A stretch of 64,000 bases of DNA from Streptomyces griseochromogenes (GTDB lineage: Bacteria; Actinomycetota; Actinomycetes; Streptomycetales; Streptomycetaceae). The position numbers were made by a program, and so were the translations under genes. The stretch spans positions 9,238,001-9,302,000 of the forward strand of contig NZ_CP016279.1 of the NCBI RefSeq assembly GCF_001542625.1. Direction: 5' to 3'. Shown piece by piece: positions 41,796-49,395 of this stretch (the first letter of the stretch is position 1; each line of letters starts with the position of its first letter). The notes under the pieces were generated by a model. The model did not search any database and was not told the origin of the DNA. It saw only the letters and a list, made by a program, of their open reading frames with translations.

Positions 41796-42587
41796 ATGCC
41801 GGCACGCAACCTGCCCGAAGCCACCTTCGCCCGCACCGTCCTGGGCTCCGGCCCCGGCCTCGCCCTCGCCCATGGCGCCGGGAGCAGCATCGACAACACC
41901 TACGGCCCGATCCTCGAAGGGCTGGCCGCCCACCACAAGGTCGTCGGCATCGACTACCCCGGCAGCGGCAGAACCCCCCGCTCCACCACCCCGCTGTCGC
42001 TCGACGAGCTGGCCGACCAGCTGGTCGCCGCCGCTGTCGCCGAGGGCCTGGACACCTTCGCGGTATCCGGATACTCCCTCGGCGGCCCGGTCGCCATCCG
42101 CGCGGCCGCCCGCCACCCCGAGCGCGTCACCGCCCTCGTGCTGACCGCGACCCTCCCCCACCACGACAACCGGCTCGCCCTCGCGACGTCGATCTGGCAC
42201 AAGCTGGCCGAGACGGACCGTGAACTTCTGGCCCAGTTCCTGGTCATGATGGCCGGCGGCGCCGACGCGTTGGAGGCCATGCCCAAGGAGCAGCTCCGGC
42301 AGGCTGTCGTATTCACCGCCGCCAACGTCGCCGACGGCACCCCCGAGCACGCCGAACTCGCCGGCCGGCTCGACGTCCGCGACGACCTGGCGCACATCCA
42401 GGCACCCACCCTGGTCGTCTCCACCACCCAGGACTGGTTCACCTCGACCCGTCTGCACCACCAGCTCGCCGACACCATCCCCGGCGCCCGGCTCGTGGAG
42501 ATCCGCACCGGCCATCTGCCCATGGTGGAACGCCCCGAGGAATGGCAGAAGTTCATCACCGACTTCATCGACGAGCACCACGCCTGA
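41796..42587 (+). CDS. Alpha/beta hydrolase
   Basis: 263-residue alpha/beta hydrolase. The oxyanion region is LALAHGAGSSIDNTYGP, the nucleophile elbow SGYSLGGPVAIRAA (Ser in GYSLG), the acid in STTQDWFT and the histidine in TGHLPMVERPEEW. ATG 41796 follows AGAGGA. It is the last gene of the OYE operon and is followed by a terminator. The substrate is unknown. Confidence 0.9.
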   Translation: MPARNLPEATFARTVLGSGPGLALAHGAGSSIDNTYGPILEGLAAHHKVVGIDYPGSGRTPRSTTPLSLDELADQLVAAAVAEGLDTFAVSGYSLGGPVAIRAAARHPERVTALVLTATLPHHDNRLALATSIWHKLAETDRELLAQFLVMMAGGADALEAMPKEQLRQAVVFTAANVADGTPEHAELAGRLDVRDDLAHIQAPTLVVSTTQDWFTSTRLHHQLADTIPGARLVEIRTGHLPMVERPEEWQKFITDFIDEHHA

Positions 42588-42612
42588 GCACACATTCACA
42601 CGCCCGCTTCCT

Positions 42613-42639
42613 GGCCCCTTCCCCATCGGGGAAGGGGCC
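42613..42639 (+). terminator. Terminator of the OYE operon
   Basis: Perfect 12-bp stem GGCCCCTTCCCC/GGGGAAGGGGCC with a 3-nt loop, 26 bp past the hydrolase stop. Confidence 0.85.
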
Positions 42640-42941
42640 ACCGGCATGCCCGGCGCCGACGCCACCGCACACCCCTCGACCACGAGGCGGACACCAGCCG
42701 CCGCACCTCTCCGACGCCCGAGCGAAACCATCCCTGACCTGCAAGAACCAACCGATTCCAGCCGATTGAGAGACCGCTTCTCAAGCCCCCGTTCCCGGTT
42801 TGCAAGGCGTTCCGGAGGGGTCGATGCTGAGGGAGAGGCATGCCGACCGATCGTGTGGACCGAATGCAAGGGCTGCGGAGCTTGCGGCGCAGGCCGCGGC
42901 GCGCCGGGGTGACCGCGGCCTGAGCAGGGAGCGGGTTCCGG
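42640..42941. other. Upstream region of the first P450 cassette
   Basis: About 300 bp without a supported gene between the terminator and the ferredoxin start. It should contain the cassette promoter. Nothing else specific is seen. Confidence 0.4.
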
Positions 42942-43169
42942 ATGAGGCTTGTCGTCGATCTCAACCGGTGCCAGGGATTCGCGCAGTGCGTCTTCCTCGC
43001 CCCGGACGTCTTCGCCCTGCACGGCGACGAGGCGTTGCTGTTCTCCCCTCGCTTCGACGAGGCACACCGTGACCGGGTGGAGAAGGCCGCGGCCGCCTGC
43101 CCGGTCCAGGCCATCCTCGTCGACTACTCCGACGAGCCGACGAAGGGGGTCGAGCCCCATGTCGGCTGA
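42942..43169 (+). CDS. Small [3Fe-4S]-type ferredoxin of a P450 system
   Basis: 75-residue electron carrier. The cysteine pattern is C10-QGFAQ-C16 near the N-terminus and C53 in ACPVQAI; with only three cysteines placed this way a [3Fe-4S] cluster is expected, as in actinobacterial P450 ferredoxins. It would pass electrons from the reductase encoded next to the P450. It overlaps the reductase start by 11 bp. A close homologue is at 62061-62288 (39 of 75 positions identical by hand count). Confidence 0.9.
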   Translation: MRLVVDLNRCQGFAQCVFLAPDVFALHGDEALLFSPRFDEAHRDRVEKAAAACPVQAILVDYSDEPTKGVEPHVG

Positions 43170-44553
43170 CACGGACGTCGAGGCCCTGCGACGCCAGGGC
43201 CGCATCGTCGTCGTCGGTGCCTCGCTGGCCGGTCTGCGCGCGGCGGAGACCTTGCGCGAGAAGGGCTTCACCGGATCGCTGACCATGATCGGCGACGAGC
43301 CGTACGAACCCTACGACCGGCCGCCGCTGTCCAAGCAGGCGCTGCTGGGGCGGGCGCGGCCCGAGGACACCGCGCTGCCGCGGCGGCGCGACATCGACGC
43401 CGAATGGCGTCTGGGCGTCGCCGCCGAGGGCCTGGACCGGGACGCCAGGCAGGTACGCCTGGCGAACGGCGACACCGTCCCCTACGACCGTCTGCTGATC
43501 ACCACCGGGACCAGAGCCCGGCCCTGGTTCCACCCGGAAGAAGCCGCGCTGGACGGGGTGTTCGTGCTGCGCACCCGCGACGACTGCGCACGTCTGCACC
43601 GGAAGCTGACCGGGGGCGTGTCCCGGGTGCTGGTGATCGGCGCCGGTTTCACGGGCTCCGAGGTCGCCTCCGTCTGCCGGGAGCTGGGCCTTGAGGTCAC
43701 GGTCGTCGAACGCGGCCCGGCACCGCTGGTGGGCGCACTCGGCGGAGTGATCGGCGCGGTCGCGGACCGGCTGCAGCGCAAGAAGGGCGTCGACCTGCGC
43801 TGCGGCATCAGCGTCACCGCCCTCGAGGGCGACGATGTGGGACGGCTCAGGCGCGCCCATCTGTCCGACGGTTCGGCGGTCGACGTGGAGGTGGCGATCG
43901 TCTCGCTCGGCGCCATGCGGAACACGGAATGGCTCGCCGGCTCGGGGGTGGCCGCGGGTGCCCGGGGGATCGCGTGCGACGCCGGGTGCCGGGCGTTCGA
44001 CGTCAACGGCATCGTCACCGACGACATCTACGCCGCCGGGGATGTCGCACGCAGCCCCCACCCGCTGTTCGATTACCAGTTCCTGGCACTGGAGCACTGG
44101 GGCAACGCGGTCGAACAGGCCGAGATCGCCGCCCACAACATGATCTGTTCGAGTCCCGAGCGCCGTCCGCACCTGTGGCTGCCGATGTTCTGGTCCTCCC
44201 AGTTCGGCGTCAACATCAAGTCGGTGGGCGTGCCCTCGCTGGGCGACCAACTGGTCGTCACCCAGGGGACGCTGGCCGAGGATCGGTTCGTAGCGGTGTA
44301 CGGGTACCGCGGCCGCGTCATCGCCGCGGCCGCCTTCGACGGAGCCAAGTGGATGGGGTTCTACGAGCAGCAGATCGCGGCCGGCGCGCCGTTCCCGCCG
44401 GAGTACGGCACGGTCGACCGCCGAACCGGGACGCTGCAGGCGGTCGACCCTGGCTTCCCCGACCCCCACCTGCCCACCCACGGGCCCACCGTCACGCTGA
44501 CGGGTCACTCACCGAGCGAGCGGCGTGTCGAGTTCGTTCCCTCGCATGCCTGA
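43159..44553 (+). CDS. FAD-dependent ferredoxin reductase
   Basis: 464-residue NAD(P)H:ferredoxin reductase of the rubredoxin/putidaredoxin-reductase type. FAD site RIVVVGASLAGLRAAETL, the PYDRPPLSK motif, NAD site VLVIGAGFTGSEVASV, and the second FAD motif DIYAAGDVARSP are present. The C-terminal reductase domain includes QFGVNIKSVGVP. ATG 43159 lies inside the ferredoxin gene, so the two are coupled. It ends with a TGA 40 bp before the P450 ATG, unlike the second cassette. Confidence 0.93.
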   Translation: MSADTDVEALRRQGRIVVVGASLAGLRAAETLREKGFTGSLTMIGDEPYEPYDRPPLSKQALLGRARPEDTALPRRRDIDAEWRLGVAAEGLDRDARQVRLANGDTVPYDRLLITTGTRARPWFHPEEAALDGVFVLRTRDDCARLHRKLTGGVSRVLVIGAGFTGSEVASVCRELGLEVTVVERGPAPLVGALGGVIGAVADRLQRKKGVDLRCGISVTALEGDDVGRLRRAHLSDGSAVDVEVAIVSLGAMRNTEWLAGSGVAAGARGIACDAGCRAFDVNGIVTDDIYAAGDVARSPHPLFDYQFLALEHWGNAVEQAEIAAHNMICSSPERRPHLWLPMFWSSQFGVNIKSVGVPSLGDQLVVTQGTLAEDRFVAVYGYRGRVIAAAAFDGAKWMGFYEQQIAAGAPFPPEYGTVDRRTGTLQAVDPGFPDPHLPTHGPTVTLTGHSPSERRVEFVPSHA

Positions 44554-44593
44554 TCACCGGCCCTGCGCCGCCCGGAGCCCCTCAGGAGACACC

Positions 44594-45796
44594 ATGACGC
44601 CCGACACCATCTCCGCGCGGATCACCGACTACGCCAATCGGGCCGATCCGTACCCGCTCTACGCGGAACTGCGCAAGACACCTGTCCTGCGGGAGGACGA
44701 CGGCACCTATCTGGTCAGCACCTACTACGAGGTGCGGAACCTGGCCAACGACCCCCGGCTGAGCAACGACACCCGCAACCGTCCGTCCGGCTACTCCCGC
44801 ACGGCGGACGCGGAGGACACCGGTCTGCCGCCGAGCTTCATCTTCACCGACCCGCCGGTGCACGACCGGCTGCGCGAGACCATCAACCGGCCGTTCGGTC
44901 CCCCGCACAGCCCCAGATTCCTCGACGGACTGCGCGGCGAGCTGGCCAAGGTCGTCACCGAGCTGCTCGACGCCTTCGAAGGCAAGGACCAGGTGGACAT
45001 CGTCGAGGACTTCGCCTACCCCCTGCCCGTCACCGCCATCTGCAAGGTCCTCGGCGTGCCGCGCGAGGACGAACCGCGCTTCCACGGCTGGGCCGATGCC
45101 CTGGCGTCGTCACTCGATCCCCAAGCCGGCGAGGAAGGCCAGGAAAAGGCACAGCGGGCACGCCAGGAGCTGGGCGCCTACCTGTCCGACCTGATCGAGA
45201 CCAAACGCCGCCGGCCCGGCCCCGGGATCCTCAGCACGCTCGCCCCCGACATGACACCGGCAGACCTGGAGGCCACCGCGGTGCTGCTCCTGGTCGCCGG
45301 CCACGAGACCACCGTCAACGCGATCACCAATACGACCCTCACCCTGCTGCGCCACCCCGACGTCCTCGATCGGTTCCAGAAGGATCCGGACCTGGCCGTC
45401 CCGCTCATCGAGGAAGTGCTGCGGTACGAGCCCCCGGTCCAGTTCGTCCCGTGGACCACCGCCCTGGCCGACATCGACGTCGCCGGCACCACCATCCCCA
45501 AGGGCTCGCCGGTCTGGCTCATGCTGGCCGCGGCCAACCGCGACCCCAAACGCTTCATGGACCCCGACCGGTTCGATCCCCACCGCAAGGACAACGAGCA
45601 CCTGGGTTTCTACACCGGCATCCACTACTGCTTCGGCGCCCCTCTCGCCCGTATCGAACTTCATCTGGCCGTGCCCGAACTGTTCCGCAGGGTCACGTTC
45701 TCCAGGCTGCTCGAAGACCCGCCGCCCTACCGTGCCAACGCAGTGCTGCGCGGCCCCCGCCACCTTCCCGTGGCGATCGAGGGCCTCACAGCCTGA
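44594..45796 (+). CDS. Cytochrome P450
   Basis: 400-residue soluble bacterial P450 monooxygenase. I-helix LLLVAGHETTVNAIT (oxygen-activating Thr), ExxR in EEVLRYEPP, and the heme-binding loop FYTGIHYCFGAPLAR with the thiolate at about C346. The usual FG at the start of the heme loop is FY here. ATG 44594 follows CAGGAG. It is the terminal oxidase of the ferredoxin-reductase-P450 cassette. Substrate unknown; no biosynthetic cluster surrounds it. Confidence 0.95.
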   Translation: MTPDTISARITDYANRADPYPLYAELRKTPVLREDDGTYLVSTYYEVRNLANDPRLSNDTRNRPSGYSRTADAEDTGLPPSFIFTDPPVHDRLRETINRPFGPPHSPRFLDGLRGELAKVVTELLDAFEGKDQVDIVEDFAYPLPVTAICKVLGVPREDEPRFHGWADALASSLDPQAGEEGQEKAQRARQELGAYLSDLIETKRRRPGPGILSTLAPDMTPADLEATAVLLLVAGHETTVNAITNTTLTLLRHPDVLDRFQKDPDLAVPLIEEVLRYEPPVQFVPWTTALADIDVAGTTIPKGSPVWLMLAAANRDPKRFMDPDRFDPHRKDNEHLGFYTGIHYCFGAPLARIELHLAVPELFRRVTFSRLLEDPPPYRANAVLRGPRHLPVAIEGLTA

Positions 45797-45892
45797 GCGC
45801 CGCGGCAGCTCCCGAAAGGGTTCGCGCGCTTCGCCGGCCGAGCTGAAGGGCGGCGAGTGGAGCCGTGGGCTTCGGCGAGGCAGGCTGGGTGC

Positions 45893-47059
45893 ATGAAGTC
45901 GCTCTTGCGCTCACCCTCTCGGCCAGGAGCAGGCGGCAGTGGACGGGTCCGCTTCACGCTGATGCATTGTGTGCCCTTCTTGATCGCGCTGGCCGTTCTG
46001 GTCATCGAGCTCACGCCCGCGCACTTCATCTACACCGGCCCCTTTCTCACCGCGGTTCCGGCGCTGGCCGCAGTGACCATGGGCCCCAAGGGCACCGCCG
46101 CGGCCACGGCCCTCGCACTGGCGATCAGCGCAACCACCGCGACCTACAACGAGGCCTGGGGCACCTTGCAGGTCTACACCAATTTCCTTGCTCTGGCCCT
46201 GGTCTCCGTGGCCGGTTTCATCACGAGCGGTGCCGTCCAGGCACGCAGACGGAGAGAGCTCGACCAGGTCCGCCGGATCGCCGTGGCGGCCCAGGAGGTC
46301 GTGCTGCGGCCCGTGCCCACGCGTATGGGCCCGGTGTCGGCGGGCAGCCTGTGCCTGGCGGCGGGGACGGGGGCACGGGTGGGCGGCGATCTGTACGAGG
46401 CCGTGGAGACGCCCTACGGCGTCCGGATGATCGTGGGGGACGTCCGGGGCAAGGGGCTGTCCGCGGTGCGAGCCGTTGCCGTGGTGCTGGGTGCGTTCCG
46501 GGAAGCCGTGCACTACGAGGACGAGCTCGTGGAGGTCATGAACCGCTGCGCGGCCGCCCTGCGACGGGAAGTCGCCGTGCCGGGTGCGTATACGGAGGAG
46601 GTTCTGCTGGAAGGGTTCATCACGGCGCTCGTCGCACAGGTGCCGGACGAGCCCGTGGTGCAGCTGGTCAATCGCGGGCACCCGCCGCCACTGCTGCTGC
46701 ACCGGGGCAGCGCGACGCCACTGGTGCCGCCCTCGCCGTTGCCGCCGCTCGGCCTCGAAGACCTCGCCACCGACCTCCCCGCCAAGGCCGAGAGCTATCC
46801 GTTCGTCCCCGGTGACCGTCTGTTGCTGTACACCGACGGCGTCACCGAGGCCCGCGATCCCGAGGGCGAATTCTTCGCCCTGCCGGAGAACATGGAAGAG
46901 ATACGCACCGACACCTCCCCGTCAGAGTTCCTGGAGCACCTGCACGACGCGCTGCTCCGCCATACCGAGGACGACCTGGCGGACGATGTGGCGATGATCC
47001 TCGCCGACCGGCACACCATCGGACAAGAGCCGCTGCCCCACGAGGCGGACGCGCGATAG
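45893..47059 (+). CDS. Membrane PP2C/SpoIIE-family serine phosphatase
   Basis: 388-residue protein with three or four N-terminal helices (VPFLIALAVLVIELTPAHF, FLTAVPALAAVTMG, FLALALVSVAGFITSGAV), a short linker and a PP2C phosphatase domain. Metal-binding motifs: ARVGGDLYEAV, MIVGDVRGKG, LVNRGHPPPLLL, LLLYTDGVTEARD, DDVAMIL. Such proteins dephosphorylate anti-anti-sigma factors. No anti-sigma partner gene lies adjacent. ATG 45893 is chosen; GTG 45857 would add 12 residues. Confidence 0.9.
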   Translation: MKSLLRSPSRPGAGGSGRVRFTLMHCVPFLIALAVLVIELTPAHFIYTGPFLTAVPALAAVTMGPKGTAAATALALAISATTATYNEAWGTLQVYTNFLALALVSVAGFITSGAVQARRRRELDQVRRIAVAAQEVVLRPVPTRMGPVSAGSLCLAAGTGARVGGDLYEAVETPYGVRMIVGDVRGKGLSAVRAVAVVLGAFREAVHYEDELVEVMNRCAAALRREVAVPGAYTEEVLLEGFITALVAQVPDEPVVQLVNRGHPPPLLLHRGSATPLVPPSPLPPLGLEDLATDLPAKAESYPFVPGDRLLLYTDGVTEARDPEGEFFALPENMEEIRTDTSPSEFLEHLHDALLRHTEDDLADDVAMILADRHTIGQEPLPHEADAR

Positions 47060-47160
47060 CGATCGGTCCGGGCCCCACGCGCGCCATCACGGCACCACAG
47101 GCTCAAACAGCAGAGAGCCCCGCCCATGCGCTGGGTGAGACGCACAGACGGGGCAACCGA

Positions 47161-47194
47161 CGCGCTGAGTCCCGATTCGCCGTCACTCAGCGCG
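47161..47194. terminator. Convergent-gene terminator
   Basis: Perfect 10-bp stem CGCGCTGAGT/ACTCAGCGCG with a 14-nt loop between the converging phosphatase gene and the small gene at 47202. Confidence 0.7.
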
Positions 47195-47201
47195 CCGGGG
47201 T

Positions 47202-47483
47202 CTATTCCTCGCGAGTCACGCAGGTGTGATCGGCCACGACACGGCCGTCCGGCGACGTCCGTACGTGCGCAGGTGACGCCATCAGATGCCCCGCTACCTT
47301 CTGCACCACGTCAGCATTCCACGTTCCCATAGCCACCATCGGACGGCCGTCTGGCGCTACGCGAGGAGCCAGCCAACCAAGATCCCGCCTCGGAATCCCG
47401 ATCGCCAGCAACGCCTGGAACAGCGCCTCATGCGCTTCAGCAGCGGCTTTCTTGCTGCTCTTGTAGATCTCGATGGGGATCAC
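47202..47483 (-). CDS. Small protein of unknown function (93 aa)
   Basis: 93-residue protein from GTG 47483: IPIEIYKSSKKAAAEAHEAL, then LLAIGIPRRDLGWLAPRV and GRPMVAMGTWNADVVQKVAG. It has the composition of a folded alpha/beta protein. Its GTG overlaps the stop of the preceding zinc-ribbon gene (GTGA), so the two are translationally coupled. I do not recognise the family. Confidence 0.65.
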   Translation of the reverse strand: MIPIEIYKSSKKAAAEAHEALFQALLAIGIPRRDLGWLAPRVAPDGRPMVAMGTWNADVVQKVAGHLMASPAHVRTSPDGRVVADHTCVTREE

Positions 47484-47719
47484 TGCGTCGCCCCCTTCGG
47501 TGCGCAAGCCGTGTGCCAGTAGGCCACGATCGGAGACGAGTCCCGGCGGGACAGCATCCCCCGGCGACAGCTCTCAAGACTCTTGATCGGCTTCCCGCAC
47601 GCCGGGCACGTCTCACCGCTGGGGGCATAGGTCGTGTACTCCCACTGACGCGCGTCGGCATCGACCGTGGTCATGCGCTCACGGACAGCTGTCTCTGCTG
47701 CTCCACCTTGGGTCGCCAT
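47480..47719 (-). CDS. Small zinc-ribbon-like protein (79 aa)
   Basis: 79-residue protein with a putative metal site: C38-x2-C41 in TCPACGKPIK, C51, then H69-x2-C72 in YWHTACAPK. A tryptophan-containing strand (RQWEYTTYAPSGE) precedes it. ATG 47719 is used; ATG 47674 (MTTVDADARQ) is an alternative. It is coupled to the downstream 93-residue protein and lies downstream of the XRE-TPR regulator on the same strand. Function unknown. Confidence 0.65.
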   Translation of the reverse strand: MATQGGAAETAVRERMTTVDADARQWEYTTYAPSGETCPACGKPIKSLESCRRGMLSRRDSSPIVAYWHTACAPKGATQ

Positions 47720-47797
47720 GCAATTGACGTTATGTAATGGCAGGAACACACCTCAATGGCACTTTGATGCGGGGTCAGCCTGAAGTGACACACCGCG

Positions 47798-48979
47798 TCA
47801 CACCGGTACGCCGATCGCGTCAGCCAGCTCCCGCATCTCCGGCGTGAGGGTGCGCCGACGCGCGATCACTCGGCCGAAGATGTCCCGCGCGTAGCGTTGG
47901 TTAGGCAGCCACTGTGGAGCGTCGGCACGGATCCCCTGCAAGACCTCAACCGACTTCGCGTAGTCACGTGACCGAGCATGCGCCTCTGCCACGTCCAGCA
48001 GGTGACGGTTGCGGTTGTTGGAGGTGGGCCGCATACCGTTGGTCGGGATGCGCGCGGAGAGCTTGAGCACCAGGTCCGGCTTGTCAATGATCATGGCGTT
48101 CTCGGCCCGCTTCAGAGCCACCGTGACCGGCCCGAACGCCTGCAAGAAGTCGTCACGCGGAGCGAACTCCCGCCCCAGGGCGACCGCCGCCGAGTTGGCA
48201 TAGCGCAAGGCCTCCTCGGCCTCTCCGGCCCGGTTGTCACGGATCGCTGCGGCAGAAGCCCGCAGCAGCAACCAACCCCACGCGCTCAGCTCCGTCGGAG
48301 TCGCACGCGAGATGCGGGGCTCCACCTCATCCGCCCACCGCGTTGCCAACTCCCGCGCCTCAGCCAAACGACCACGCCGCAGCAAGAGCCAACACTGAGT
48401 GCTTACCGTCGCCGCCGCCTGAAGCCGATCCGACGACTCCTCCAGCGACCGGGACAGCGCGATGTCAGCCGCCTCGAACTGCCGAGTCTGGGTGAGCAGC
48501 CAGCCTGTCAGTTGCGAGAGCCGGACGCGTACGGCCCGCCCCTCCGGGCCACTCTCGGCGATGATGTCAGCGTCCCGCAGCAAGGGCGGAAGGATCACGC
48601 TCAGCTCCGCGAAACGATCGCCGGAGAAGAGCGGCAGAGCCGATTCCAAGGCATCCTGCACACCGCGCACGGTCGGCTCTTCCGCCACACCATCCGCCCG
48701 AATCGGAGCCACGAGCGAACGTCGGACAGCCTCCCAGCGATCGCCGGTCGAAGGTGCCACTTCCGGCTCATCCTCGTGTTCAGCCATAAGGATGGTTGTG
48801 GGTACCCGCAGGACCTGTGCCAGTCGGCGCGCAGTCTCCAGGCGTGTGTCAGCCCGTTCCCCCTGCTCCAGTTTTCGGATCAGGGACAGCGACACACCGG
48901 ACTCGCTCGCAAGCTGACCCTGCGTCAGACCGCGCCGCTTGCGTACGTCCTGGAGCCGCTTGCCGATGTTGGCGCTCAT
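47798..48979 (-). CDS. XRE-family regulator with TPR-like C-terminal domain
   Basis: 393-residue regulator. The N-terminal helix-turn-helix is MSANIGKRLQDVRKRRGLTQ then LASESGVSLSLIRKLEQGE; the remaining 320 residues form helical repeats resembling the TPR-type domain of actinobacterial peptide-responsive or secondary-metabolism XRE regulators. It lies 65 bp downstream of the micro-ORF B1, on the same strand as the peroxidase operon, with no terminator seen between them. The proximity suggests it may sense or control that locus (inference). Confidence 0.88.
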   Translation of the reverse strand: MSANIGKRLQDVRKRRGLTQGQLASESGVSLSLIRKLEQGERADTRLETARRLAQVLRVPTTILMAEHEDEPEVAPSTGDRWEAVRRSLVAPIRADGVAEEPTVRGVQDALESALPLFSGDRFAELSVILPPLLRDADIIAESGPEGRAVRVRLSQLTGWLLTQTRQFEAADIALSRSLEESSDRLQAAATVSTQCWLLLRRGRLAEARELATRWADEVEPRISRATPTELSAWGWLLLRASAAAIRDNRAGEAEEALRYANSAAVALGREFAPRDDFLQAFGPVTVALKRAENAMIIDKPDLVLKLSARIPTNGMRPTSNNRNRHLLDVAEAHARSRDYAKSVEVLQGIRADAPQWLPNQRYARDIFGRVIARRRTLTPEMRELADAIGVPV

Positions 48980-49044
48980 GATTCGAGCGTACGGCGACAG
49001 CCGAAACTTGGCGCAGGCTTCGCGTTACGTCACTACGCCCGCGC

Positions 49045-49230
49045 TCAGACCCACTCAACCTCCGAGTGGATGTCCGGCGCACTCCCGGGCGACGGCAGCG
49101 GCATCCGGCACGCCTCGTGGGCATGTTGCGGTTCCCTGCCCACGACGCCAAGTGCGTTCAGCGCTGCATTCACGCCGCCTTCAGTGACGTCCGTCACAGC
49201 ATCGGCGATGCGTCGTAACGCCTCGCTCAT
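49045..49230 (-). CDS. DyP-linked micro-ORF B1 (61 aa, C-terminal SEVEWV)
   Basis: 61-residue peptide with a helical N-terminal half (MSEALRRIADAVTDVTEGGV then NAALNALGVVG), a Pro/His/Cys-containing middle with C41, and the C-terminus PDIHSEVEWV. Its ATG overlaps the stop of micro-ORF A1 (ATGA). It aligns without gaps over all 61 positions with B2 at 55939-56124 (25 identities by hand count), which argues strongly that it is translated. No known family comes to mind. Conserved helix, variable middle and fixed tail resemble a precursor or adaptor peptide. Confidence 0.75.
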   Translation of the reverse strand: MSEALRRIADAVTDVTEGGVNAALNALGVVGREPQHAHEACRMPLPSPGSAPDIHSEVEWV

Positions 49231-49340
49231 GATTGGCTCGCGTTTCCGCTGGTCGCAGGCTTCTTGACCGTCACAGGCAGCAACTTCTTGCCGGTCGGGC
49301 CGATTTGTATGGCCGTATCCATCTGCGGGCAGTGGGCCAC
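49227..49340 (-). CDS. DyP-linked micro-ORF A1 (37 aa, IQIGPTGKKLLP motif)
   Basis: 37-residue peptide from GTG 49340: AHCPQMDTAIQIGPTGKKLL, then PVTVKKPATSGNASQS. The block CPQMDT-IQIGPTGKKLLP is shared with A2 at 56126-56266, where it begins nine residues further upstream; in A1 that upstream frame is cut by TGA just before the GTG. It lies between the catalase-like gene and B1 and overlaps B1 by ATGA. Function unknown. Confidence 0.68.
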   Translation of the reverse strand: MAHCPQMDTAIQIGPTGKKLLPVTVKKPATSGNASQS

Positions 49341-49395
49341 TCACAACCGCCCGGTGGATCGTGATCGCGGCCGCTTGCCGTTGCATCAGTCGGCC

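Noticed and set aside
49045..49386. 113-codon frame joining upstream sequence to micro-ORF B1
   Set aside because: Homology with B2 begins exactly at MSEAL; the first 52 codons lie out of frame over A1, whose own frame is the conserved one.
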